Below are positions 26,601 through 33,430 of a stretch of 64,000 nucleotides of DNA, piece after piece. The notes below the pieces were generated by a model. That model ran no database searches, was not told where the DNA came from, and saw only the letters and a program-made list of their open reading frames with translations. A program made the position numbers and the translations under genes. Source of the stretch: Gordonia phthalatica (GTDB lineage: Bacteria > Actinomycetota > Actinomycetes > Mycobacteriales > Mycobacteriaceae); NCBI RefSeq assembly GCF_001305675.1, contig NZ_CP011853.1, forward strand, positions 2,356,001 through 2,420,000, given 5' to 3'. The stretch's first letter is position 1, and the number at the start of each line of letters is the position of its first letter.

Positions 26601-26979
26601 CGTGTCCGAGGTGGGCGGCCAGCACGCGCAGGTGCGGATCGTCGAGGTGGGCGTCGAGGACCCGGAGCACGGGCCATCGCAGCTGGTCCGCGAACCAGCT
26701 CTCGGCGGCGTCGGGATCGACGGAGACGCCGTCGATCACCTGCCGCAGCAGCGAACGCGGCGAGTCGAAGGCGATGTTGGCCGCGATCCCGTCGACACTC
26801 CCCGAGCCGGACCCGGTGCCGAGTCGCAGGGACAGCTGCTGACGCAGCCACCGTTCGACGCCGCGTTCGGGAACCGCCACGACCTCCGTCTGCATGGGAT
26901 CGCGGAGCGGGACCGCAAGGCTCTGGGCCAGGACGTCGACCAGCCGATGCACGTCCTCGGCACGGTGCACTGTCAACAC
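23602..26979 (-). CDS. recC: RecBCD helicase-nuclease, RecC subunit
   Basis: A 1125-residue protein recognisable by its N-terminus (VHRAEDVHRLVDVLAQ, then PMQTEVVAVPERGVERWLRQQLSLRLG) and by APGAGVLARSNR, EVHACHGPARQVEVLRDRLLHLFDADP and VIAILGMDSGAYPR motifs. RecC is a catalytically dead helicase-like scaffold that holds RecB and RecD and scans for the recombination hotspot (Chi). GTG at 26979 starts the three-gene operon; genes overlap by 4 nt. The protein is shorter than RecB-type helicases and lacks a Walker A motif, as expected for RecC. Confidence 0.93.
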   Translation of the reverse strand: MLTVHRAEDVHRLVDVLAQSLAVPLRDPMQTEVVAVPERGVERWLRQQLSLRLGTGSGSGSVDGIAANIAFDSPRSLLRQVIDGVSVDPDAAESWFADQLRWPVLRVLDAHLDDPHLRVLAAHLGHGETGADKRGRRLATASTIAGLFSAYGWQRPTMIAEWAAGHDTDGTGTELAEHLRWQPWLWRLVRDDVGHPHLAEDLGAVLDRLRSDPGVVDLPERLALFGATRIPQTLREVLEALSDTREVGLYLPHPSPTLWDRVHDAAPGAGVLARSNRAVLRPSHPLLASLSRDVQELHEVLAPAIGASLHHSSSKTAAETLLSTVQDGIRRDELAPAGGVTADGSLEVHACHGPARQVEVLRDRLLHLFDADPTLEPRDVLIMCPDVETFAPLIGGAFGQAGMGGDHPAFTLRVRLADRGIRTQNGVLDVVARVLDLAAGRVRAGDLLDLVAAEPVRRRFGFSDDDVDALTGWVQRSGVRWGVDDAQRQRFGLGGFPQGTVQTGLDRILLGVVAEESENEWLATALPLSGIDSTDTDLAGRFAEFAGRLSDLLDAVARRHATGAWAELLIRTVDLLTDTDSDTQWQRSQAVGMITDALTIPDGAAESELELADLRDLMGQLLRARPTRSNFCTGELTVCTMVPMRAVPHRVIAILGMDSGAYPRAGTVDGDDILQVTPMVGERSVRDEDRQVFLDAICAATDNLLVFYTGADALTGTRTPPATVVSELLDTARTVLDVDADRANPVLMRHTLHAFDEDNFVDADGGPFSYDRGLLPAARALSALTRTRDRGPRPPVISDETLPPADVSGDVDLDDLITFLSAPVEGYARQRLGVGLPDDADEHSDELAVNLDGLERWGVGNRFLAALLAGDDPAAAQGAEFRRGSLPPFAFGAREFAPIRDKAQAVATAAHGYRSDSADAVDVRVVLPGGRRLNGTVGEIFSGRLVPVSYSRLAPKHRLAAWIRLLAIAAGSDHEVSEAIVIGSASGHYPSAKVSRLHAPSNAADLLGVLVTLRDAGLSSPVGLTLDAAGAAAAEFNRTGKDTTALQRAGWAYKKSYADPNRYAGLVFHGDPDADVAFDTLTAAVPTVEAMAPAAGWLPGADDTAMYVRLAAALFGPLLQNEEDR

Positions 26980-27036
26980 GGCGACGACTCCCCTCTTCTC
27001 ACACCCGAATCCGCTGTCTCGATCGTCGCGGGCAGG

Positions 27037-27468
27037 TCAGCGGCGACGACGCAGTTCCACTTCGTCTCCGGTGTGCTCCCGCAGGAAGCCCGCGAGCTCA
27101 TCGGGTACGGCGACCGGCCTGCCGGTAGCGAAATCGACGGTCGTGCACGTGGTCTCGGCCAGTGCAGACAGTTCGCCCTCGGCCGACCGCAGGCGGTACG
27201 CGTAGTCGAACGACTTCCCGCCGATCCGCGAGATCCAGATCTCGACGGTGGCCGGCCGGTCGCTGTACAGCAGCGGACGGACGAACTCGATCTCCTGCCG
27301 TGCGATGAAGAACGCGAAGCCCCGCTCGCGATTCCCGAACCACTGGTGCATCGCCCGCACACGCGCCTCTTCGAAAATCCGCGCGAACTGCACGTTGTTG
27401 ATGTGGTTGAGGGGATCCATGTCGCCCCACCGCAACTGGATCTCGATCATCGACGAGTTCTCCGACAT
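27037..27468 (-). CDS. Hot-dog thioesterase (4-hydroxybenzoyl-CoA thioesterase type)
   Basis: A 143-residue single hot-dog-fold protein. The motif IQLRWGDMDPLNHINNVQFARIFEEARVRAM contains the catalytic Asp of the 4HBT family (D-x-x-x-H-x-N). Members hydrolyse acyl-CoA thioesters; the substrate is not known. It lies 57 nt ahead of recC on the same strand, so it may be co-transcribed with the DNA-repair operon without a functional link. Confidence 0.85.
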   Translation of the reverse strand: MSENSSMIEIQLRWGDMDPLNHINNVQFARIFEEARVRAMHQWFGNRERGFAFFIARQEIEFVRPLLYSDRPATVEIWISRIGGKSFDYAYRLRSAEGELSALAETTCTTVDFATGRPVAVPDELAGFLREHTGDEVELRRRR

Positions 27469-27573
27469 GGCTGCACCCTATCGCTGCGGTCGGACATTCC
27501 ACCGAGCCGGGGATCCCGACGCGGCCGGGCCGCGTCCCCCGATTCCGCGGGGAGCCGCCGTTAGACTCGGCGG

Positions 27574-28194
27574 GTGGACATCGGCACCCGACGACTTCGA
27601 CTGCGCCCCGTGGCGCCGGCCGACGCCGCACTGCTCCGCACCCTCGATGCAGACCCCGAGGTGATGCGCTTCGTGTCCGGCGGTGAGGCGACTCCGCTCT
27701 CGTCGATCGTCGACTGGGTGATCCCTCGGTCGCAGGCCCAGTTCCGCGAGCACGGAACCGGACTGTGGCTGGCGTTCGACCGCCGGACCGAACGGATGGC
27801 CGGCTGGGTGTGGCTGCGGCTCCCCCGGCATTCCGCCGTCCCCGAACTGGAGCTCAGCTACCGGCTGGCGCGGGAGTCGTGGCATCGCGGTCTCGCGACC
27901 GAGGCCGCACGCGCGCTGATCGACCTCGCCTTCACCACCACCGACACCGGTCGCGTCTTCGCGAGCACCCATCCCGACAACATCCGTTCCCAACGCGTCA
28001 TGCAGAAGCTGGGCATGCGCCTGGCCACCGAGGGACTGCGCCGCGAACAGTTCGACGACGGATTCACCGGACAGGATGTGGAATACGAACTCGTGAGGAA
28101 CGATTGGGTGCGCAACCGGGTTCCGGGCAGGCATGCCGCGACGGGCCGACATCACCGTCGCGGTGATCCCGGCACCGTCGGGATGCCCGCCTGA
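27574..28194 (+). CDS. GNAT N-acetyltransferase (RimJ/RimL type)
   Basis: A 206-residue RimJ/RimL-like acetyltransferase. It begins IGTRRLRLRPVAPADAALLRTLDADPEVMRFV and has the acetyl-CoA site YRLARESWHRGLATEAARALIDLAF and the conserved STHPDNIRSQRVMQKLGM. The acceptor is unknown; relatives modify ribosomal proteins, antibiotics or small amines. The GTG start is 6 nt after a TAGACT box (27562-27567), which suggests a leaderless transcript. The last 30 residues are basic and unlike the family core. Confidence 0.85.
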   Translation: MDIGTRRLRLRPVAPADAALLRTLDADPEVMRFVSGGEATPLSSIVDWVIPRSQAQFREHGTGLWLAFDRRTERMAGWVWLRLPRHSAVPELELSYRLARESWHRGLATEAARALIDLAFTTTDTGRVFASTHPDNIRSQRVMQKLGMRLATEGLRREQFDDGFTGQDVEYELVRNDWVRNRVPGRHAATGRHHRRGDPGTVGMPA

Positions 28195-28314
28195 GGTCAT
28201 CGGACTACCGTAGAAAGCCGGGTGTACCGGTGCCGGAACGGCGATAATCCTCGTCACGGCCCTGGCCGCCGACCACGCACCTTCGTCACGAGAACAGAAT
28301 TCAGGAGTTACTCA

Positions 28315-29760
28315 ATGACCAGCAGCCCTGCCACGAGCCTGCGTCGCCGCCGTCAGGTGGTCATCATCGGCTCGGGTTTCGGTGGCCTGTTCGCCGCGCA
28401 GCGCCTCAAGAAGGCCGATGTCGACGTCACGCTGATCGCCAAGACCACCCACCATCTCTTCCAGCCGATGCTGTACCAGGTCGCGACCGGCATCATCGCC
28501 GAAGGTGAGATCGCTCCGGCGACCCGCGTGATCCTCCGTGACCAGAAGAACGCCAGCGTCCTGCTCGGCGAGGTCTTCGACATCGATCTGAAGAATCAGA
28601 CCGTCCGCTCGCAGCTGCTGGAGCGCGTCACCGAGACCCCGTACGACGATCTCATCGTCGCCGCAGGCGCCGATCAGTCGTACTTCGGCAACGATCACTT
28701 CGCCGAGTACGCCCCCGGCATGAAGACCATCGACCACGCGCTGGAGCTGCGCGGCCGCATCCTCGGCGCTTTCGAGCAGGCAGAGCTCTCGGACGATCCG
28801 GAGGAGCAGGCCAAGCTGCTGACCTTCGTGGTGATCGGTGCGGGTCCGACCGGTGTGGAGATGGCCGGTCAGATCGCCGAGATGAGCGACATCACTCTGA
28901 AGGGCACCTTCCGGAACATCGACTCCACGCAGTCGCGCGTCATCCTGCTCGACGCCGCCCCCGCAGTCCTCGCACCCTTCGGCCCGAAGCTCGGTCAGAA
29001 GGCCAAGCGACGCCTGGAGAAGCTGGGCGTCGACGTCCGCCTCGGCGCCATGGTGACCGACCTCGACTACGACGGCCTCTCGGTCAAGTACCAGGACGGG
29101 ACCGTCGAGCGCATCGAGAGCCAGTGCAAGGTGTGGTCTGCCGGCGTGCAGGCCAGCTCGCTGGGCAAGGTCCTCGCCGACCAGTCCGAGACCGAACTCG
29201 ACCGCGCGGGCCGCGTGAAGGTGGGACCGGACCTGACGATCCCCGGCCATTCCAACGTCTTCGTCGTGGGCGACATGATGGCCGTCGACGGCGTCCCCGG
29301 CGTCGCGCAGGGTGCGATCCAGGGCGGCCGGTACGCCGCCGACGCGATCCTGGCTGAGATGAAGAAGGGCCAGACCCCGGAGCAGCGCAAGCCGTTCAGC
29401 TACTGGGACAAGGGCTCGATGGCGACGGTGTCGCGCTTCAGCGCCGTGATGCAGGTGCCGATCCCCTTCACCAAGAAGAAGTTCGAGACCGAGGGCTACC
29501 TGGCGTGGCTCGGCTGGCTGGCCCTGCACCTGGTGTACATGGTCGGCTTCCGCAACCGCCTCAACACCTTCATCAACTGGTTCTTCGCGTTCTCGACTCG
29601 CGGTCGGACCCAGTTGGCGGTGACCGAGCAGCAGGTGTACGCGCGGTCCGCGCTCACGGAGCTGTCGTACCTGGAACGGCTGCGGGTGGCCGAGGCCGCC
29701 CGGGCCGAAGCACAGGGCGACGGCGAGGCCGACGACAAGCAGGCCGACAACGCCGGCTGA
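28315..29760 (+). CDS. ndh: Type II NADH:quinone oxidoreductase (NDH-2)
   Basis: A 481-residue flavoprotein. It has two dinucleotide-binding folds: the N-terminal FAD site (QVVIIGSGFGGLFAAQRLKKADVDVTLIAKTTHHLFQPMLYQVATG) and a second site (FVVIGAGPTGVEMAGQIAEMSD), plus the FAD segment FVVGDMMAVDGVPGVAQGAIQGGRYAA. The C-terminal hydrophobic part anchors it to the membrane. NDH-2 passes electrons from NADH to menaquinone without pumping protons. ATG 28315 follows AGGAG at the right distance. A long composite hairpin follows the stop. Confidence 0.95.
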   Translation: MTSSPATSLRRRRQVVIIGSGFGGLFAAQRLKKADVDVTLIAKTTHHLFQPMLYQVATGIIAEGEIAPATRVILRDQKNASVLLGEVFDIDLKNQTVRSQLLERVTETPYDDLIVAAGADQSYFGNDHFAEYAPGMKTIDHALELRGRILGAFEQAELSDDPEEQAKLLTFVVIGAGPTGVEMAGQIAEMSDITLKGTFRNIDSTQSRVILLDAAPAVLAPFGPKLGQKAKRRLEKLGVDVRLGAMVTDLDYDGLSVKYQDGTVERIESQCKVWSAGVQASSLGKVLADQSETELDRAGRVKVGPDLTIPGHSNVFVVGDMMAVDGVPGVAQGAIQGGRYAADAILAEMKKGQTPEQRKPFSYWDKGSMATVSRFSAVMQVPIPFTKKKFETEGYLAWLGWLALHLVYMVGFRNRLNTFINWFFAFSTRGRTQLAVTEQQVYARSALTELSYLERLRVAEAARAEAQGDGEADDKQADNAG

Positions 29761-29773
29761 CCGCCCAGACGAC

Positions 29774-29842
29774 GCATCCGCGTAGTTCACCGTCACAAGC
29801 GTGGTTCAGAACCAGGCTTCCGACGGCGGACTACGCGGATGC
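29774..29842. terminator. Composite bidirectional terminator
   Basis: A perfect 13-bp inverted repeat (GCATCCGCGTAGT at 29774-29786 and ACTACGCGGATGC at 29830-29842). The 43-nt loop itself contains the small hairpin TGGTTCAGAACCA. It separates the convergent ndh and thioesterase genes. Confidence 0.7.
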
Positions 29843-29859
29843 TGTCGTTCGAGGGTCGA

Positions 29860-30291
29860 TCAGGCGTCCGGGAGAGCAGGCATCTCGATGTTCTGCAGGC
29901 GGACTCGCGACTGGGCGGCCAGCTTGCCGTCGGCGTCGACCATGTCGATCTGCCACAGCTGCTGACGACGGCCGCGGTGGATCGGGGTGGTCGTGACGGT
30001 GAGGACGCCGCTCGAGACCGACCGGAGGAAGTCGGTGTTGTTGTTGACGCCCACCGCGGACCCGCCGATACCGGTCTCCTGCAGCCAGCAGAACGCGCTC
30101 ACGCTGGCCGCGCTCTCTGCCAGGGCGCAGTACACGCCGCCGTGCGTGATGCCGAAGGGCTGGTGGTGGATGGCGGCGATGTCCAGGGTGCCCTCGACCC
30201 GGTCTCCGGTGGCGACCGTGATGGTGAAACCGAGGAGCTTGTCGAGGCCGCGCGCCTGCTTCGCATCCACGGATGCTGCAACGTTTTCCAT
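29860..30291 (-). CDS. PaaI-like hot-dog thioesterase (Rv1847-type)
   Basis: A 143-residue hot-dog-fold protein of the PaaI/DUF4442 group: ITVATGDRVEGTLDIAAIHHQPFGITHGGVYCALAESAASVSAFCW carries the HGG motif with catalytic context, and GVNNNTDFLRSV is the conserved active-site helix. It is the likely equivalent of M. tuberculosis Rv1847, which also sits next to blaI. The start ATG lies downstream of a strong hairpin, so some transcripts from the iron-box promoter further upstream may be attenuated before reaching it. Confidence 0.85.
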   Translation of the reverse strand: MENVAASVDAKQARGLDKLLGFTITVATGDRVEGTLDIAAIHHQPFGITHGGVYCALAESAASVSAFCWLQETGIGGSAVGVNNNTDFLRSVSSGVLTVTTTPIHRGRRQQLWQIDMVDADGKLAAQSRVRLQNIEMPALPDA

Positions 30292-30325
30292 GATGGGAAC
30301 ATATCGACAACCCGGACGGGCAAGC

Positions 30326-30413
30326 CAATGGCCCCCGCGCTCATCGCCGAGCGCGGGGGCCATTGTCACGGATCGGGGGTCTCTGCAGCCCTCAGGACTC
30401 TCACGCGATCCTT
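30326..30413 (-). ncRNA. mrsI: Candidate IdeR-regulated small RNA (MrsI-like)
   Basis: On the minus strand a textbook promoter (TTGACA at 30449-30444, a 17-bp spacer, TATGTT at 30426-30421) would start an RNA near 30413. About 50 nt later the RNA reaches a perfect 17-bp hairpin (arms CAATGGCCCCCGCGCTC and GAGCGCGGGGGCCATTG, 6-nt loop, 30326-30365). The resulting RNA is about 90 nt, with an IdeR/DtxR-like box over the promoter. In M. tuberculosis the iron-sparing sRNA MrsI (ncRv11846) sits at the same place beside blaI/Rv1847. The identification rests on promoter, hairpin and position, not on compared RNA sequence. Confidence 0.55.
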
Positions 30414-30418
30414 GATAC

Positions 30419-30449
30419 TGAACATAGGCTAACCTTAGTGACGTGTCAA
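30419..30449 (-). promoter_or_regulatory. IdeR/DtxR-like iron box over a consensus promoter
   Basis: On the minus strand TAAGGTTAGCCTATGTTCA (30437-30419) matches the DtxR/IdeR consensus TTAGGTTAGCCTAACCTAA at about 14 of 19 positions. It covers the spacer and the -10 of a promoter with TTGACA and TATGTT elements 17 bp apart. Iron-bound repressor here would block RNA polymerase, so expression should rise in iron starvation. Confidence 0.7.
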
Positions 30450-30564
30450 CCCCGTCCGGGAACACCGTGCGTCTGTCGTTCGTTGCACTGACGCGAGCGG
30501 GACGAGAGTCACCGGGACACGGGATTACACACCCGAAGCTGAGAAAACTGGGAGTCGACGTAGA

Positions 30565-30957
30565 ATGAAGAAGATGAACGGATTGGGCGACCTCGAGCGT
30601 GCGGTGATGGACACGCTGTGGGCTTCGGCGACACCGCAGACGGTGCGTCAAGTCCACGCCGAGTTGTCCAGATCTCGGAGCCTGGCGTACACGACGGTGA
30701 TGACCGTCCTGCAGCGGCTCACGAAGAAGGGGCTCGTCACCCAGATCCGCGACGACCGCGCCCACCAGTACACGGCCACCTCGCCGCGCGAAGATCTCGT
30801 CGCGAAGCTGATGGTCGACGCGCTCAGTTCCGCCGACGCTCCCGGCTCGCGGCACGCTGCGCTCGTCTCCTTCGTCGGCCGAGTCGGCGCCGACGAGGCC
30901 GCCGCCCTCCGCGAAGCCCTCGACGAACTCGAATCCACCCGCTCCACCCATCGTTGA
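30565..30957 (+). CDS. blaI: BlaI/MecI family winged-helix repressor
   Basis: A 130-residue protein with the BlaI winged helix: GLGDLERAVMDTLWASATPQTVRQVHAELSRSRSLAYTTVMTVLQRLTKKGLVTQIRDDRAHQYTATSPREDL. It ends in a helical dimerisation part (ALREALDELEST). The paired gene downstream encodes an M56 metallopeptidase, the usual BlaI/BlaR arrangement, in which the membrane sensor inactivates the repressor by proteolysis. In M. tuberculosis the homologue Rv1846c controls beta-lactamase and ATP-synthase genes. ATG 30565 or 30574 could start; neither has a strong ribosome-binding site. Confidence 0.92.
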   Translation: MKKMNGLGDLERAVMDTLWASATPQTVRQVHAELSRSRSLAYTTVMTVLQRLTKKGLVTQIRDDRAHQYTATSPREDLVAKLMVDALSSADAPGSRHAALVSFVGRVGADEAAALREALDELESTRSTHR

Positions 30958-31001
30958 CTGTCCCGACCCGCGACTGACGTCCTGAACACAGAGGAAGGCC
31001 G

Positions 31002-31940
31002 ATGACCGCACTGCTGTTCGGCATCCTCACCGTGGCATTGGTCGGGCCGATTCCCGAAGTCCTCTCCCGCGCCTCCTGGCCCCTGCACGCGCCGCGTGCC
31101 GCGATGGCACTGTGGCAGTCCATCGCGCTCGCCGCAGTCCTGTCGGCGTTCAGCACGGGTCTCGCGATCGCCGCAAATCTCCTCGCGCCGGGCGCCGACG
31201 GAACTCCCACCAACAATCCCGTCGAGGAGATCCACCGGCTCGGCTGGTTCCTCTGGGGTGTGTACGTCATCGTCTTCGTCGTCACCCTGGTGATCGGCGC
31301 CCGCCTCATGTACACGGTGCTGCGCGTCGGCATCCGCACCCGAGCCCGCCGCAACGCGCACCGCAACCTCATCGATCTCGTCGACAACGTGGGTCGCAGC
31401 CGCGAAGCCGGCCGCGACATCCGCATCCTCGACGTCCCCGATCCGCTCGCCTACTGCCTTCCGGGCCTGCGCAGCCGCGTGGTCCTCAGCGAGGGCGTCC
31501 TGAATCGGCTCGACGACCGCGAGCTCGCCGCCGTCATCGAGCACGAGCGCGCCCACCTGCGCGCCCGCCACGACCTGGTGCTCGAAGCGTTCATCGCCCT
31601 GCACGAGGCGTTCCCGCGGTTCGTCCGCTCCAAGTCCGCACTCGGTGCCGTCGAACTGCTCGCCGAAGCGCTCGCCGATGACCAGGCCGCGCGTGCCACC
31701 AGCCCCACCACGGTCGGACGCGCGCTCGTCGCCTGCGCCGACGCCACCGCGCCGCGCGGCGCCATGGCCGTCGGCGGACCCACCACCCTGGTCCGTGTCC
31801 GGCGCCTCGGCTACCTCGCGCCCACCTGGCAGGTCTCCGCCACCGCGTACACGCTCGCCGCGGCCATCCTCATCGTCCCGACCCTCGCCGTCGCGATCCC
31901 CTGGCTGACCGAGCTCACGCGCCTGATCTCGCATCACTGA
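31002..31940 (+). CDS. M56 family membrane metallopeptidase (BlaR1-like)
   Basis: A 312-residue membrane protein with about four hydrophobic helices (residues near 1-20, 35-60, 82-105 and the C-terminus). The zinc protease motif HERAH lies at residues 181-185 (VIEHERAHLRARHDLVLEAF), in a DRELAAVIEHERAH context. No penicillin-binding sensor domain is present, so it is the short actinobacterial form (like Rv1845c). It presumably senses envelope stress and cleaves the BlaI repressor encoded 45 nt upstream. GAGGAAGG precedes the ATG. Confidence 0.88.
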   Translation: MTALLFGILTVALVGPIPEVLSRASWPLHAPRAAMALWQSIALAAVLSAFSTGLAIAANLLAPGADGTPTNNPVEEIHRLGWFLWGVYVIVFVVTLVIGARLMYTVLRVGIRTRARRNAHRNLIDLVDNVGRSREAGRDIRILDVPDPLAYCLPGLRSRVVLSEGVLNRLDDRELAAVIEHERAHLRARHDLVLEAFIALHEAFPRFVRSKSALGAVELLAEALADDQAARATSPTTVGRALVACADATAPRGAMAVGGPTTLVRVRRLGYLAPTWQVSATAYTLAAAILIVPTLAVAIPWLTELTRLISHH

Positions 31941-31984
31941 CCTCGCACCACACTGCACACGCTCCGACGAGAAAGGGCCCCACT

Positions 31985-33421
31985 GTGCGATTCCTCGACG
32001 GCCACGCACCGAATCACGACCTCACCTACGACGATGTCTTCATCGTTCCGAATCGGTCCGCCGTCACCTCCCGCTTCGACGTCGACATGTCGACCTCTGA
32101 CGGCACCGGGACCACCATTCCCCTCGTGGTCGCCAACATGACCGCGATCGCCGGGAAGCGGATGGCGGAGACCGTCGCCCGTCGCGGCGGTCTGGTGGTC
32201 CTGCCGCAGGACGTGCCGATCGACGCGGCCCGCCAGACCATCGCCTACGTCAAGTCCCGCCATCTGATCGCGGAGACGCCCGTGACGCTCGCCGCAGGCG
32301 ACGTGATGGCACACGCCCAGGCGCTGATCCCCAAGCGGTCGCACGGCTACGCGGTGGTTCTGAATGAGAACCGTCCCATCGGGCTGATCCCCCGAGCACT
32401 CCCGGGCCACGAGATCGATCTCTTCACCGACCTCGAGTCGGCCGCCGCGCCGATTCCGGTGAGCCTGCCTGCCGACACCGATCCGCACGCCGTGTTCGAG
32501 GCCCTGGTCGACGCCAACGCCGACCTCGCGGTGCTCACCGATGAAACGGGTGGCCTCGCCGGTGTCCTCACCCGGCTCGGCGCTCTGCGCGCGGGCATCT
32601 ACCAGCCGAACGTGGACGCGCAGGGACGTCTGCGGATCGCCGCCGCCGTCGGCATCAACGGCGACGTCGTCGCCCGTGCCCGCGCGCTCGTCGACGCCGG
32701 CGCCGATCTCCTCGTCGTCGACACCGCCCACGGTCATCAGGAGAAGATGATCACCGCCCTGGGTGCGATCGCCGCCGCGGACCTCGGCGTTCCCCTCGCC
32801 GCAGGCAACGTGGTCTCCGCACAGGGTGCGCTCGACCTGATCAACGCCGGTGCGAACATCATCAAGGTCGGCGTCGGCCCCGGCGCCATGTGCACCACCC
32901 GGATGATGACCGGCGTGGGTCGCCCCCAGTTCTCCGCCGTCGCCGAGTGCGCGGCGCTCGCCCGCGAGCACGGGGCCTCGGTGTGGGCCGACGGCGGCAT
33001 CCGCCATCCGCGCGACGTGGCCCTCGCGATCGCCGCGGGCGCGTCCAACGCCATGGTCGGTTCGTGGTTCGCCGGCACATACGAGTCGCCCGGCGACCTG
33101 CACACCGATGCCCAGGGCGAGTACAAGGTCAGTTTCGGCATGGCCTCCAAGCGCGCCGTCGCCGCTCGCTCGTCCGGCGACTCCGCCTACGACCGAGCGC
33201 GGAAGGCCCTGTTCGAGGAGGGCATCTCGTCGTCGCGGATCCGCATCGATCCCGAGCGGCCGGGCGTCGAGGATCTGATCGACCACATCTGTTCGGGGGT
33301 GCGCAGCACCGCCACCTACGCCGGTGCCGCCACCCTGGAGGAGTTGCACGACAAGGTGGTCCTGGGCGTGCAGTCGGCCGCGGGCTTCGCGGAAGGTCGC
33401 CCGCTTCCGGGCGGTTGGTGA
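31985..33421 (+). CDS. guaB1: GuaB1-type IMPDH/GMP reductase family protein
   Basis: A 478-residue (beta/alpha)8-barrel of the IMP dehydrogenase/GMP reductase family. The barrel begins LTYDDVFIVPNRSAVTSRFDVDMST; a pair of CBS-like domains occupies about residues 95-215; the catalytic cysteine loop GVGPGAMCTTRMMTGVGRP places the nucleophile at Cys303. Mycobacterial GuaB1 (Rv1843c type) has been reported to act as a GMP reductase rather than an IMP dehydrogenase, converting GMP to IMP in purine salvage, and the same is likely here. The GTG start follows AGAAAGGG. Confidence 0.88.
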   Translation: MRFLDGHAPNHDLTYDDVFIVPNRSAVTSRFDVDMSTSDGTGTTIPLVVANMTAIAGKRMAETVARRGGLVVLPQDVPIDAARQTIAYVKSRHLIAETPVTLAAGDVMAHAQALIPKRSHGYAVVLNENRPIGLIPRALPGHEIDLFTDLESAAAPIPVSLPADTDPHAVFEALVDANADLAVLTDETGGLAGVLTRLGALRAGIYQPNVDAQGRLRIAAAVGINGDVVARARALVDAGADLLVVDTAHGHQEKMITALGAIAAADLGVPLAAGNVVSAQGALDLINAGANIIKVGVGPGAMCTTRMMTGVGRPQFSAVAECAALAREHGASVWADGGIRHPRDVALAIAAGASNAMVGSWFAGTYESPGDLHTDAQGEYKVSFGMASKRAVAARSSGDSAYDRARKALFEEGISSSRIRIDPERPGVEDLIDHICSGVRSTATYAGAATLEELHDKVVLGVQSAAGFAEGRPLPGGW

Positions 33422-33430
33422 CCGGCCGCG

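Noticed and set aside
23482..27564. A 1360-codon open frame on the plus strand opposite recB and recC
   Set aside because: It is antisense to well-supported recBC genes with Walker and nuclease motifs, has low-complexity Arg/Gly/Val-rich translation and no domain; such frames are normal on the opposite strand of very GC-rich genes.
30326..30365. Ordinary terminator between two convergent genes
   Set aside because: The flanking genes (thioesterase and blaI) are divergent, not convergent, so this hairpin cannot simply end them; a small RNA or attenuator explains it better.
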